64,000 nt of DNA, from contig NZ_JACHBL010000001.1 in assembly GCF_014200305.1 (NCBI RefSeq), positions 1,860,001 through 1,924,000 on the forward strand, given 5' to 3'. The stretch is from Neomicrococcus lactis. GTDB taxonomy: Bacteria; Actinomycetota; Actinomycetes; Actinomycetales; Micrococcaceae. The position numbers were made by a program, and so were the translations under genes. Below the pieces are notes generated by a model. It made no database searches, was not told the origin of the DNA, and saw nothing but the letters and a program-made list of their open reading frames with translations. Positions 42,999 through 51,627 of this stretch are shown here, piece by piece (the stretch's first letter is position 1; each line of letters opens with the position of its first letter).

Positions 42999-44129
42999 AT
43001 GACTCAACAGCACACGACGCGGGCTTCCTTGGCCACCGTCGAGAAAACAAGCAAACTTCGAGTACTTACTTACGCGGGCGCCATCATCGCTTTCTTGATC
43101 GGTTCAGGCTTTGCCACTGGCCAAGAAATCTTGCAGTACTTCACGTCCTACGGTTTCTGGGGAGTTTTCGGCACGGGGCTGCTAGTCCTTGCCCTCATGA
43201 CCTATGTAGCCGTCGAATTCTTCCTCGTTGGGCGGGCAAAGAATTTTGACCGCCCGTCCCGGATCTTCCATTACTACTGCGGAAAGTACCTGGGTACTTT
43301 CTTCGACTACTTCTCGATCCTCTTCGTGTTCCTTTCCTTCACCGTGATGGTGGCCGGCGCCGGCGCCGTCTTCGAGGAGCACTACGGATTGTCTAAGTAC
43401 GCCGGAGGCATTGGCCTTGCCATCGTCGTTGGAATCAGCGTCTGGTTTGGACTCAAGAGCCTCGTCGACGTCATCGGCAAGATCGGGCCAGTCATCGTAG
43501 TGGTTGCGATCGCACTTGGACTCGTCGGAATTTTCATGAACCCCGGCGGAATCGTTGAGGGCAATGAACTCGTGGGTCAGCTCAACGTCAAGCAAGCTTC
43601 AAATAACTGGTTCATGGCGGGCTTGTCCTACGTGGGCTTCTGCATGTTGTGGCTTGCCGCTTTCTTGACCGCGTTGGGAAAGACCACGAAGAGCCGCCGC
43701 GAAGCAACAGCCGGCGGAACCTTGGGCGCCGTTGCATTTTCCATTGCGTGCATCATCGTGGCCTTGGGTCTGCTCGCTAACATCAAAACGGTTGCGGGCA
43801 CCGAGATCCCGATGCTGGTCCTTGCCAACAACCTTTCACCGGTAATTGCGGCTGGCATTTCAGTCATGATTCTTGCGGGTATCTACACGACGGCGGTGCC
43901 ACTTTTGTGGACTGTGTCGTCCCGATTCTTCGCCGACAGCACTCCCGGCTTCAAGTACTTGACCATCACTTTGGCCATCGTCGGAACCGTGATCGGTCTT
44001 CTTCTCCCGTTCTCTGACATGGTCAACATCGTTTACGTCATCAATGGCTACGTGGGCATCTTGTTGCTCGTATTGATGATCGTCAAGACTGTCACCCGCT
44101 TCGTCCGTAAAACGCCCCTCGAAGGCTAA
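42999..44129 (+). CDS. YkvI-like multi-spanning membrane transporter
   Basis: A 376-residue protein with about ten hydrophobic segments, starting YAGAIIAFLIGSGFATGQEILQYF. The IGSGFATGQE motif is the family hallmark of YkvI-type proteins within the amino acid/polyamine or SSF-like superfamily. Transported compound unknown. ATG 42999 has AGGGA 5-8 bases before it; GTT upstream codons are intergenic. A strong hairpin follows. Confidence 0.85.
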   Translation: MTQQHTTRASLATVEKTSKLRVLTYAGAIIAFLIGSGFATGQEILQYFTSYGFWGVFGTGLLVLALMTYVAVEFFLVGRAKNFDRPSRIFHYYCGKYLGTFFDYFSILFVFLSFTVMVAGAGAVFEEHYGLSKYAGGIGLAIVVGISVWFGLKSLVDVIGKIGPVIVVVAIALGLVGIFMNPGGIVEGNELVGQLNVKQASNNWFMAGLSYVGFCMLWLAAFLTALGKTTKSRREATAGGTLGAVAFSIACIIVALGLLANIKTVAGTEIPMLVLANNLSPVIAAGISVMILAGIYTTAVPLLWTVSSRFFADSTPGFKYLTITLAIVGTVIGLLLPFSDMVNIVYVINGYVGILLLVLMIVKTVTRFVRKTPLEG

Positions 44130-44146
44130 GTAAGTTCACAACAAAC

Positions 44147-44188
44147 AAGGCCCTCATACTCAGTCAACAACTCGAGTATGAGGGCCTT
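44147..44188. terminator. Bidirectional terminator between 42999-44129 and 44198-45460
   Basis: AAGGCCCTCATACTC and GAGTATGAGGGCCTT form a perfect 15-bp stem, followed by TGTTCCTTGTT on the plus strand and by TTGTTTGTTG on the minus strand. It serves converging genes. Confidence 0.9.
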
Positions 44189-44197
44189 GTTCCTTGT

Positions 44198-45460
44198 TCA
44201 GCTAAATTGGCGGCGGATGCGCGTCAACATCAAACCTGCCGCAACCAGCAGCATGCCGCCAGCGCTCAGCACAACGGTTCCTGAAACACCCGTCGACGCC
44301 AACTCATCGTCAGAAGCGGCAGGGGTTTCCAACGTTCCAGCCGGAATGACAACCACTGGCGCGCTCGTCGATCCGTCAGAATCATCCGAGTCAGGAGCTG
44401 GCTTCACCACGGGAACCTGACCAGGCTCTTGCGGCTGCTCGGTGGGCCTGGGCTCGCCGTCAGATCCGCCAGGCTCGCCAGGCACACTAGGCACCGTCGG
44501 TACGCGCGGGAAATCTTCGCCATCGGCCCACTCGAGGTAGCCGGCGTCAATTAGCATGGTCACCACTACATAGAACATGCCGTCCGCGAGCCCCGGGTGC
44601 TTCGGGAAGTGAGCGGCGAGGAAGTCGTACATTTCGTAGATGTACTGCTCATCCGAGGATTCCGTGAAGTAGAAAGTCAGGTCGTCGACGTACGCGGCCT
44701 CGTCGCTGTTCATGAACGCGCCGAAGAAGGCGTCACGGAAATCTGCGGATTCAGGCGACTCGAAGTAGTCGGACCACTGATCGGAGTCCCACGCGTCGCT
44801 GCCCTTCGGCGCCACAATCTCTGGGTGCACTACGAAGAAGTCGGGAACCTCAATAGGTCCGCTCGGCAATTCCTCGCCATGCTGCGGTTCTTCCGGTACG
44901 ACGACGCCGCTTCCGTCCCCGAGCTCACCCGCGGGAAGGTCGCTGGTATGGGTGGATTCGGCTGGTTCCGATTCTGGCGTTTCCGCGGCAGGCTCATCAG
45001 CTACAGGCGAGTCAGCAGAAGGTACTTCCGAAACGGGAGAGTCAGAAACAGGGACCTCGGAGACTGGCGCTTCTGAGGCAGGCTCTTCGGTTACTGGTTC
45101 TTCCGTCCCAGCGACGTCTGCGTCCGAAGACCCAGAAGCAGGTGTCTCAGAGATTGGCTCCTCGGAACCGGGCACCTCGGTGGAAGGCACTTCGGCCGAT
45201 GGGACCTCATCAGCAGGAGTTTCAGCAACAGACCCCTCGACAGCTGAAGCATCCGACGCTGGAGCTTCACTGACAGGGGCTTCCGAAGACGGCACTTCAG
45301 CAACGGGTGCTGCCGAGTTCGAAGCATCAGAGACAGCAGAAGAATCTGAGACCGAAATAGTAGGAGAAGTAGGGTCTTCGGCGAGTGCTGGAGTCGCGCC
45401 GAAAAGAAGTCCAGAGACAACTACCGCAGACAGGGCGGTAGTACGGAATGCAGGTGCCAA
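44198..45460 (-). CDS. Cell-wall-anchored surface protein with Pro/Ser/Glu repeats and LAxTG sorting signal
   Basis: A 420-residue exported protein. Signal peptide MAPAFRTTALSAVVVSG with cleavage likely after ALA near residue 27. A low-complexity region to about residue 175 is built of short units of the form SEAPVSE/SEVPS; a compact domain of about 110 residues follows (acidic and aromatic, DFFVVHPEIVAPKGSDAWDS). A Pro-rich spacer leads to the C-terminal sorting signal LASTG, hydrophobic stretch and RIRRQ tail, typical for sortase E. The middle domain is not recognised. The start, TTG 45460, lacks a strong ribosome binding site. Confidence 0.8.
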   Translation of the reverse strand: MAPAFRTTALSAVVVSGLLFGATPALAEDPTSPTISVSDSSAVSDASNSAAPVAEVPSSEAPVSEAPASDASAVEGSVAETPADEVPSAEVPSTEVPGSEEPISETPASGSSDADVAGTEEPVTEEPASEAPVSEVPVSDSPVSEVPSADSPVADEPAAETPESEPAESTHTSDLPAGELGDGSGVVVPEEPQHGEELPSGPIEVPDFFVVHPEIVAPKGSDAWDSDQWSDYFESPESADFRDAFFGAFMNSDEAAYVDDLTFYFTESSDEQYIYEMYDFLAAHFPKHPGLADGMFYVVVTMLIDAGYLEWADGEDFPRVPTVPSVPGEPGGSDGEPRPTEQPQEPGQVPVVKPAPDSDDSDGSTSAPVVVIPAGTLETPAASDDELASTGVSGTVVLSAGGMLLVAAGLMLTRIRRQFS

Positions 45461-45477
45461 AGAGGTTGCCCGTTCAG

Positions 45478-45525
45478 AAAAAAGGGGTTGTTGATACCCC
45501 CTAAATCTAGGCGATCAACAACCCC
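45478..45525 (-). terminator. Hairpin with T-run just upstream of the surface-protein gene
   Basis: GGGGTTGTTGAT and ATCAACAACCCC form a 12-bp stem; on the minus strand six T residues follow at 45478-45483. It lies 18 bases upstream of the TTG start of 44198-45460 and downstream of the DUF3151 gene, so it may be a terminator of the fbaA unit or an attenuator of the surface-protein gene. Confidence 0.7.
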
Positions 45526-45543
45526 AAAAACATGGCTAAACGT

Positions 45544-45586
45544 CGAAACCGCGTTGCAATCTCATAACGATTGCAACGCGGTTTCG
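45544..45586 (-). terminator. Perfect 18-bp hairpin after fbaA-DUF3151
   Basis: CGAAACCGCGTTGCAATC and GATTGCAACGCGGTTTCG are exact complements around a 7-base loop, 20 bases beyond the DUF3151 stop codon on the minus strand. No T-run on that strand. Confidence 0.75.
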
Positions 45587-45605
45587 TAACGACTGTATTT
45601 TTCCG

Positions 45606-46022
45606 CTATTTGGCCTCGATAGCCGCTACAGCAGAAGGATCTGAGTCGTTCAAGAACTTCTCAATACGGTCCACTTCTTCAGTCTCACCAATAGCTGCGG
45701 CAGCGCGCTTCAACGAGTACAAAGAACGCAAGAATCCGCGATTCGGCTCGTGGCTCCAGGGCACTGGTCCCTGACCGCGCCAACCGGCACGGCGCAACGC
45801 GTCGAGCCCTCGGTGGTAACCCACGCGTGCGTAGGCATAGCTCTCAACGTAAGCTGCGTCGTCGTACGCCTCTTGCGCCAGAAGCGCCCACGGAAGTGAG
45901 GAAGCGGGGTAACGGGCTGCGAGATCAACCGGCTCATCGCCTACGTCGATGCGGGCGTTCAGCTCTGGCTCTTCCGGAAGCAACGTCTCCGGGATGCCGA
46001 GCAAGTTCTTTCCAAGATCCAC
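45606..46022 (-). CDS. DUF3151 domain protein
   Basis: A 138-residue protein of the actinobacterial DUF3151 family, nearly always next to fbaA. Conserved segments: LLPEEPELNARIDVGDEPVDLAARYPASSLPWALLAQEAY in two parts, VGYHRGLDALRRAGWRGQGPVPW and the C-terminal AAAAIGETEEVDRIEKFL. GTG 46022 lies 3 bases after the fbaA stop. Function is not known; the linkage suggests a glycolysis-associated role. Confidence 0.9.
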   Translation of the reverse strand: MDLGKNLLGIPETLLPEEPELNARIDVGDEPVDLAARYPASSLPWALLAQEAYDDAAYVESYAYARVGYHRGLDALRRAGWRGQGPVPWSHEPNRGFLRSLYSLKRAAAAIGETEEVDRIEKFLNDSDPSAVAAIEAK

Positions 46023-46024
46023 GA

Positions 46025-47044
46025 TTAGAGCTTCTTTCCGGCAGAACCAAGCTGGCGAGCAGCTTCAGCAATGCGAGCAGCCATGGACTTCTCGGCGGCA
46101 GCACCCCAAACGCGTGGGTCGTAGAGCTTCTTGTTGCCCACTTCGCCGTCCACCTTGAGGACGCCGTCGTAGTTCTGGAGCATGTGGCCGGCAACCGGGC
46201 GGGTGAACGCGTACTGGGTGTCCGTGTCGATGTTCATCTTGATAACACCGTAGGAAACAGCGTCCGCGATTTCCTGCTCTGAAGAGCCGGAGCCACCGTG
46301 GAAGACCAAGTCAAATGGGTTCTCCTTGCCAACCTTGGCGCCCACCTGAGCCTGAATGTCCTTCAAGATTTCTGGGCGGAGCTTCACGTTGCCCGGCTTG
46401 TACACGCCGTGCACGTTACCGAAGGTCAAAGCGGTGATGTAGCGGCCGTTTTCGCCAGCGCCGAGTGCCTCGATGGTCGCAAGGGCATCCTCAACCGTGG
46501 TGTAGAGCTTCTCGTTGATAGCGTTTTCCACGCCGTCCTCTTCGCCACCCACGGTGCCGATCTCAACTTCGAGAATCTGCTTGGCAGCAGCGGTACGTGG
46601 AAGAAGTTCAGCGGCGATGCGGAGGTTTTCCTCGAGGGTCTCAGCGGAGCCGTCCCACATGTGGGAGTTGAAGAATGGATCGCGCCCAGCTTTGACCTCT
46701 GCCTCAGAAGCAGCCAGCAACGGGAGAACAAAGCCATCCAGCTTGTCCTTCGGGCAGTGGTCCGTGTGTAGCGCAACCTTTACGCCGTAGCCCTTAGCCA
46801 CTTCGCGCGCGTAGGCAGCGAAAGCGAGGGAACCAATCACCATGTCCTTCAGTCCTGCTCCAGACCAGTAGGCTGCGCCGCCCGTGGAAACCTGGATGAT
46901 GCCGTCAGATTCGGCGTCGGCAAAGCCTTGAAGAGCTGCATTGAGCGTCTGAGAAGACGTCACGTTAACGGCAGGGAAAGCGTAACCGCCGGCCTTTGCC
47001 GAGTCGATCATTGCGTTGTACTCGTCGGGAGTTGCGATGGGCAC
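46025..47044 (-). CDS. fbaA: Class II fructose-bisphosphate aldolase
   Basis: A 339-residue metal-dependent aldolase of glycolysis. Zinc and substrate elements: FPAVNVTSSQTLNAALQGF, VALHTDHCPKDKL with catalytic Asp and zinc His, EVEIGTVGGEEDGV, NVHGVYKPGNVKL with a zinc His, VFHGGSGSSEQEI with the phosphate loop and a zinc His, and MNIDTDTQYAF. GTG 47044 has AAGGAGG upstream. In an operon with the DUF3151 gene. Confidence 0.96.
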   Translation of the reverse strand: MPIATPDEYNAMIDSAKAGGYAFPAVNVTSSQTLNAALQGFADAESDGIIQVSTGGAAYWSGAGLKDMVIGSLAFAAYAREVAKGYGVKVALHTDHCPKDKLDGFVLPLLAASEAEVKAGRDPFFNSHMWDGSAETLEENLRIAAELLPRTAAAKQILEVEIGTVGGEEDGVENAINEKLYTTVEDALATIEALGAGENGRYITALTFGNVHGVYKPGNVKLRPEILKDIQAQVGAKVGKENPFDLVFHGGSGSSEQEIADAVSYGVIKMNIDTDTQYAFTRPVAGHMLQNYDGVLKVDGEVGNKKLYDPRVWGAAAEKSMAARIAEAARQLGSAGKKL

Positions 47045-47172
47045 AAGAGCCTCCTTGATAGGCCATGATCTGGCACTGTGTGGTTACCTCTATCCTAACG
47101 ACGCAATCTGCCCAATCTAACGTTTATGAAACTTTTGGGGATAGCAGATTTGAGTGGGTCGGTATACTGAGT

Positions 47173-47310
47173 AGGTCAGGGAGTATCCATGAACGCTTCA
47201 CCCGTCATCACGTTTGCGCCACCGCAAACCGGGGAGGCTGGCACTGGTTTCTGGCCCCATCCGTAGCAGGGGCGCATCTAGAAACCGTAGGCCGGAGAGA
47301 CTGGCAGCCT
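47173..47310 (+). promoter_or_regulatory. yybP-ykoY (Mn2+) riboswitch, leader of terC
   Basis: The leader between the promoter (TATACT at 47163) and the TTG start at 47335 contains the landmarks of this class in order: GGGAGTATCC, CGTCATCACG, paired arms around AAACCGGGG and the GAGAGACTGGC closing element. The downstream TerC gene is the classical target. The fold was not computed. Confidence 0.72.
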
Positions 47311-47334
47311 TCGCACTACTCGAAAGGATGCCCA

Positions 47335-48522
47335 TTGACCGTTGAACCTTGGGTCTGGACCGCCACCATTATTTTCATCGTTGCCCTCTTGGCATACGAC
47401 TTCATTTTTCACGTGCGCAAAGCACACATCCCCACGCTCAAAGAGGCGTCCCTTTGGTCCGCGCTATATGTGGGCATCGCCGTTCTGTTCGGCGTTGGCG
47501 TCTGGTACTTCGGCGGCCACCAGATGGGCGGCGAGTACTTCGCCGGTTACATCACCGAAAAAGCGCTGTCCGTAGATAACCTCTTTGTGTTCCTGGTGAT
47601 CATGGCCAGCTTTAAGGTGCCTCGCGAGGATCAGCAAAAGGTTTTGCTCTTCGGCATCATCTTTGCGCTCATTGCGCGCACGGGCTTCATCTTCCTGGGT
47701 GCCGCGATATTGGAAAGCTTCGCGTGGGCCTTCTACCTCTTCGGATTGATCTTGATTCTGACCGCAGGTCACATGCTCAAGAAGGACGATCACTCCGATG
47801 ACGCGGACAACCTCATCATCCGCCTGGCGAAGCGCTTCTTGCCCACTACCGATCATTACGACGGCGACAAGCTCTTCACCATGGAGAACGGCAAGCGCGT
47901 CCTGACTCCTATGTTGCTGGTCATGGTGGCTATTGGCGGCACGGACATCTTGTTCGCTTTCGACTCCATACCGGCGATCTTCGGCCTGACGCAGAACGTG
48001 TTCATTGTCTTCACGGCCACCGCATTCTCGCTCTTGGGCCTGCGCCAGCTGTACTTCTTGCTGGATGGCTTGCTGGACCGCCTCATTTACTTGTCCTATG
48101 GTTTGGCCGCGATCCTCGCGTTCATTGGCGTGAAGCTTGTCCTCCACGCGCTTCACGAGAACACCGTGCCGTTTATCAATGATGGTCACCACGTTCCGGT
48201 TGTCGAGATCTCCACCGGAACCTCTTTGTCGGTGATTGTGGGAATCCTGATTGTCACCATCCTGGCCTCGCTGTTCTCTAAGGCTGGCAAGGCGCAGACC
48301 GCCGTCAACAACGCTCGCCGCCACGCGGTGAACTACCTTGACGCGACATACACCTCAGATCAGGCTGAACGCGAGCGTCTTTACTCGCTGCTGATCGCCG
48401 AGGAGCGCGAGATCCTGACGATGCCCACGAAGTACCGGAACAAGGTCAAGGACATTGACGCGATCCGCGCGAAGGTTGATGAAGCGCACGCTGTCCACCG
48501 GGAAATGTCCGGCACCGCGTAG
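47335..48522 (+). CDS. TerC-family membrane protein (tellurite resistance / metal export)
   Basis: A 395-residue integral membrane protein with nine or so hydrophobic segments beginning WTATIIFIVALLAYDFIFH. Typical TerC/Alx elements: GEYFAGYITEKALSVDNLFVF with charged intramembrane residues, and GGTDILFAFDSIPAIFGLTQN. Related proteins export Mn2+ or Ca2+. The start is TTG 47335 with AAAGGA 6 bases upstream. Probably induced by Mn2+ through the leader riboswitch. Confidence 0.92.
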   Translation: MTVEPWVWTATIIFIVALLAYDFIFHVRKAHIPTLKEASLWSALYVGIAVLFGVGVWYFGGHQMGGEYFAGYITEKALSVDNLFVFLVIMASFKVPREDQQKVLLFGIIFALIARTGFIFLGAAILESFAWAFYLFGLILILTAGHMLKKDDHSDDADNLIIRLAKRFLPTTDHYDGDKLFTMENGKRVLTPMLLVMVAIGGTDILFAFDSIPAIFGLTQNVFIVFTATAFSLLGLRQLYFLLDGLLDRLIYLSYGLAAILAFIGVKLVLHALHENTVPFINDGHHVPVVEISTGTSLSVIVGILIVTILASLFSKAGKAQTAVNNARRHAVNYLDATYTSDQAERERLYSLLIAEEREILTMPTKYRNKVKDIDAIRAKVDEAHAVHREMSGTA

Positions 48523-48549
48523 TTCCGCTTCGCTTGCTTTCTTTTGAGA

Positions 48550-48583
48550 GGACGACCCCGCAACTTACATTGCGGGGTCGTCC
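48550..48583 (+). terminator. Terminator after terC
   Basis: GGACGACCCCGCAA and TTGCGGGGTCGTCC form a perfect 14-bp stem with a 6-base loop, followed by TTCCC, 27 bases past the terC stop codon. Confidence 0.75.
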
Positions 48584-48602
48584 TTCCCAGATGCCTCCCG
48601 CA

Positions 48603-48669
48603 GAATCGTCGCCAGACTTGCATTTTTGATGTCAGAGTGGGCACGAATACGCAAGTCCAGCGACGATTC
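48603..48669. repeat. Dispersed palindromic repeat, copy 3
   Basis: Outer arms GAATCGTCGC and GCGACGATTC and inner arms GACTTGC and GCAAGTC are perfect complements around an unpaired middle. It shares ATCGTCGCCA..CTTGC and GAATNCGCAAGTCC with copies at 22804 and 24175. Confidence 0.62.
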
Positions 48670-48720
48670 GAAGAACCGCCCTTCCAAAAGAGTATTGATA
48701 CCTTTCAACAGTCCGGAGTA

Positions 48721-48744
48721 ATATACAACCAAATGGTTATATAT
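48721..48744. promoter_or_regulatory. Dyad operator of the ArsR-type gene 48760-49143
   Basis: ATATACAACCAAATGGTTATATAT reads as two half-sites ATAYAACC/GGTTATAT around AAAT (24 bases). It sits directly upstream of the regulator gene and includes the probable -10, the arrangement of an autorepressor. Confidence 0.6.
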
Positions 48745-48759
48745 TCAGCTCCCAACGCC

Positions 48760-49143
48760 ATGGGGAGAAACGAAGAACGCGTCGATCTCACCGACGACGA
48801 GGTGAACCGGATCTTCCAGGCTCTCTCCGGCGCAACGCGCCGGGACATTGTGCGCCGCACGCTCATGCATGATGCCACAGTGTCCGAGCTCGCGGCGGAC
48901 TACAACATGTCCTTCGCAGCCGTTCAAAAACACGTGACCATCCTGGAATCGGCTGGCCTCGTGACCAAGCGTTCTCACGGCCGCGAGCGCTTGGTGCGCG
49001 GCAACCCCGAAACCATCAAGAGGGCGCAATCGCTGTTGGATGAGTTCGAAAAAATCTGGCGCGCTCGCATTTCACGACTCGATGCACTCCTCGCCGAAGA
49101 CACCCCAAACACCTCAAAGATTCCGCCCACCACAAAGGACTGA
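48760..49143 (+). CDS. ArsR-family regulator, partner of an SRPBCC protein
   Basis: A 127-residue winged-helix regulator: DEVNRIFQALSGATRRDIVRRTL, then VSELAADYNMSFAAVQKHVTILESAGLV with the recognition helix. No metal-binding Cys pattern is seen, in line with the ArsR subgroup that accompanies SRPBCC (AHSA1) genes. Starts at 48760 or 48733; the latter ATG lies inside the dyad. It is 2 bases upstream of the SRPBCC gene, so a coupled pair. Confidence 0.88.
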   Translation: MGRNEERVDLTDDEVNRIFQALSGATRRDIVRRTLMHDATVSELAADYNMSFAAVQKHVTILESAGLVTKRSHGRERLVRGNPETIKRAQSLLDEFEKIWRARISRLDALLAEDTPNTSKIPPTTKD

Positions 49144-49145
49144 TC

Positions 49146-50126
49146 ATGCCTGTTACCTCTGTTGAGAAGGATCTCGACGCCCTCACCATGACCATCGTCG
49201 CCGACTTCGCCGTTCCGTTGCAGCGACTCTGGGAGGCGTACGCCGACCCTCGCCAGATCTCGAAGTTCTGGGGACCAGAGACGTGGCCAGCCACGTTCGT
49301 CCGCCACGACATGGCAACCGGCGGCCGCAGCCACTACTACATGACCGGCCCTAACGGCGAGCGCTCGGATGGATTCTGGGAGTTCACGAGCGTCAACCCG
49401 CCTCACTCTTTTGAAGTGGTTGACGGCTTCGCCAACGCGGACGGCACCCAGAACCCCGAGATGCCCACCATGAAGATGCGGTTCCAGTTTGAGGAAACGC
49501 CAACCGGCTCCCGCATGACCAACATCGCCACCTTCAACTCCCTCGAGCAGCTCGAGCAGCTCATTGAGATGGGCATGGAAGAAGGCACGCGTTCCGCCAT
49601 GAGCCAGATCGATGCCGTCCTCGCGGACCTCGCATCTTTCGCAGCTGGCCGCGGCACCGAAACGCAGATCCTCAGCGACACCCAGGTCCGCATCACGCGC
49701 GTCATTCGCGGCACTGCCCAGCAGGTGTGGGACGCCCACAACGAGCCTGAGCTCATGAAGCGCTGGCTCTTGGGACCCGACGGCTGGACCATGCCGGTCT
49801 GCAAAGTCGCGCAGGAACCAGGCGAGCAATACCGCCAGGAATGGGAGAACACGGAGACGAAGGAGCGCTTCGGTTTCGAGGGCGAGCTCCTCGAGTCCGC
49901 CGCTCCTTACCGTTCCGTGACCACGGAAAAGATGATCGGCATGGAAGGCCCGTCCACGCAGAACGAGCTGACGCTGACCCCGCTCGAGGCAGGGACACTC
50001 CTCACGCTCGTCATCACCTACCCGGACGTCGCCACGCGGGACATGGTCCTCGCCACCGGCATGACGGACGGCATGGAAACCAGCTACCTGCGTCTTGAAA
50101 ATGAGGTGCTGGCTTCGGCTGAGTAA
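49146..50126 (+). CDS. Double SRPBCC (AHSA1) domain protein
   Basis: A 326-residue protein with two copies of the AHSA1 fold: residues about 15-155 (LQRLWEAYADPRQISKFWGPE) and about 175-320 (AQQVWDAHNEPELMKRWLLGPDG). Each has the Trp-rich start typical of the family and a C-terminal helix. Function unknown; controlled by the ArsR-type gene just before it. Confidence 0.85.
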   Translation: MPVTSVEKDLDALTMTIVADFAVPLQRLWEAYADPRQISKFWGPETWPATFVRHDMATGGRSHYYMTGPNGERSDGFWEFTSVNPPHSFEVVDGFANADGTQNPEMPTMKMRFQFEETPTGSRMTNIATFNSLEQLEQLIEMGMEEGTRSAMSQIDAVLADLASFAAGRGTETQILSDTQVRITRVIRGTAQQVWDAHNEPELMKRWLLGPDGWTMPVCKVAQEPGEQYRQEWENTETKERFGFEGELLESAAPYRSVTTEKMIGMEGPSTQNELTLTPLEAGTLLTLVITYPDVATRDMVLATGMTDGMETSYLRLENEVLASAE

Positions 50127-50168
50127 TTTCTGCCACTTCCATTTGTAGCCTCGTAGCGCTCCCGGGAG

Positions 50169-50217
50169 TACGACGCCGCCCGCTGATTTTTACGGAAATC
50201 GGGGCGGCGTCGTCGTA
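50169..50217. terminator. Hairpin made from two inverted copies of the recurrent TACGACG motif
   Basis: TACGACGCCGCCC (50169-50181) pairs with GGGCGGCGTCG (50202-50212) and continues to TCGTA; a loop of about 20 bases lies between and CTTAAG follows. It lies 40 bases after the SRPBCC gene and probably ends its transcript. Confidence 0.6.
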
Positions 50218-50256
50218 CTTAAGAAAACAAACGAAAGGCTTGACGCACGAATATAG

Positions 50257-50272
50257 TTCAGTTATTATTGAA
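50257..50272. promoter_or_regulatory. Dyad operator of the ars operon
   Basis: TTCAGTTATTATTGAA has arms TTCA/TGAA, and overlaps a -10-like TATTAT that ends 7 bases before the ATG at 50276. This suggests a leaderless, self-repressed ars mRNA. Confidence 0.5.
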
Positions 50273-50275
50273 TCA

Positions 50276-50968
50276 ATGGAAACTGAACTATCGAGCGAGT
50301 TTGAGGCGCGGGTCGCGAAACACGCAGCCCTCGCCGACCCCCTGCGGTTGCGCATCGTGGATCTTCTGACGTTTGGCGACTACTCCCCCATGGAGCTTCG
50401 CCAGACGCTGGGGCTTCCCGGGAATCTGCTGTCTCACCACCTGCAAGCGCTTGAAAGTGCGGGCCTGGTGAATCGACGTAGGTCGGAAGCGGATAGGCGT
50501 CGGATGTACGTGCATCTGGTTCCGGGTTCGCTCGAAAACCTCATGCCCCAACAACTCAAGAACGCCCAACGAATCCTGTTTGTGTGCACACACAACAGTG
50601 CTCGTTCACAACTCGCCGCAGCGCTCTGGGATATGAAGAGTGATCTTCCATGCGCGTCGGCGGGCACGCACCCGTCACCTCACGTGGCGGAAGGAGCCGT
50701 GGCCGCAGCGCAGCGCCACGGGCTGACGCTCGAAAACAACACTCCGAAGCACCTCGACGAGGTCCTCACGGAGCACGACTTCGTGGTCAGCGTCTGCGAT
50801 AACGCGCACGAAGAACTCGCAGACCTGCCTCAAATTCACTGGTCCATCCCGGACCCACTCACGCTCAACACCCCGCAAGCGTTTGAAGATGCTTTTCGAG
50901 ACATCGCCGAACGCATCGGATCACTTGCCCCGCGCATCGAAGCGCCACACCCAAGGAAAACATCATGA
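50276..50968 (+). CDS. ArsR regulator fused to a low-molecular-weight arsenate reductase domain
   Basis: A 230-residue fusion. Residues about 10-100 are an ArsR winged helix (AALADPLRLRIVDLLTFGDYSPMELRQTL; LLSHHLQALESAGLV). From about residue 110 comes an LMW-phosphatase/ArsC domain with P-loop VCTHNSARSQLA (CX5R) and a C-terminal DP loop IPDPLTLNTPQ. It could bind arsenite and DNA through the first part and reduce arsenate with the second. First gene of an arsenic operon; the ATG overlaps the next gene at 50965 by 4 bases. Confidence 0.88.
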   Translation: METELSSEFEARVAKHAALADPLRLRIVDLLTFGDYSPMELRQTLGLPGNLLSHHLQALESAGLVNRRRSEADRRRMYVHLVPGSLENLMPQQLKNAQRILFVCTHNSARSQLAAALWDMKSDLPCASAGTHPSPHVAEGAVAAAQRHGLTLENNTPKHLDEVLTEHDFVVSVCDNAHEELADLPQIHWSIPDPLTLNTPQAFEDAFRDIAERIGSLAPRIEAPHPRKTS

Positions 50969-51627
50969 CTACCACCCACCAGTCGGCCCATTTGGGCCTC
51001 GATGACACCACCGAAGTCCTCAATCGCATCAGCAACCGCCTGGCAGATCGCTATGCAGGAACGTTCACGGCCGAAACCGTCGAGCGCTACGTGTTCGAGT
51101 CCTACACGGCCCTCGCGCGCACCGCCAAGATCAGCGCCTACTTGCCTTCCACCACGGAGCACTTCGCCAACGATCGCCTCCACGCGCTCGCCACGTCCAA
51201 AGGCGCGATCACCTCCACCACGCCTGAAGTGCTGTTCGTGTGCGTGCAAAATGCGGGCCGTTCGCAGATGGCGGCCGCGTTGCTAACCCTCGAGTCCAAG
51301 GGCACCGTCCGCGTGCGCTCGGCGGGATCACTGCCTTCCTCGGAGCTCAATCAGAACGTAGTGGCCGTAATGGATGAGATGGGTATCGACCTTTCTCGCG
51401 AGTACCCCAAGCCCCTCACGGATGATGTGGTGCGCGCCTCTGACGTGGTGATTACCATGGGTTGTGGTGACTCCTGCGCCATCTACCCTGGCAAGCGCTA
51501 CGAAGATTGGGACGTCACCGATCCCGCCGAAAAGTCCCTTGAAGACGTCCGCCTCATCCGCGATGACATCCACGACCGCATCAAGAATCTCGTCTCCACG
51601 CTGACAGAAAAGAGCGTCTCCGCATGA
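50965..51627 (+). CDS. Arsenate reductase (LMW phosphatase-like) with N-terminal helical dimerisation domain
   Basis: A 220-residue protein. The first 85 residues are helical ([29 protein letters not shown]), the three-helix domain found in mycobacterial and corynebacterial ArsC1'-type proteins. The rest is an LMW arsenate reductase: P-loop [15 protein letters not shown] (CX5R), RSAGSLP, and [17 protein letters not shown] with two Cys residues that could form the redox relay. It overlaps the genes on both sides by 4 bases. Confidence 0.9.
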   Translation: MTTTHQSAHLGLDDTTEVLNRISNRLADRYAGTFTAETVERYVFESYTALARTAKISAYLPSTTEHFANDRLHALATSKGAITSTTPEVLFVCVQNAGRSQMAAALLTLESKGTVRVRSAGSLPSSELNQNVVAVMDEMGIDLSREYPKPLTDDVVRASDVVITMGCGDSCAIYPGKRYEDWDVTDPAEKSLEDVRLIRDDIHDRIKNLVSTLTEKSVSA

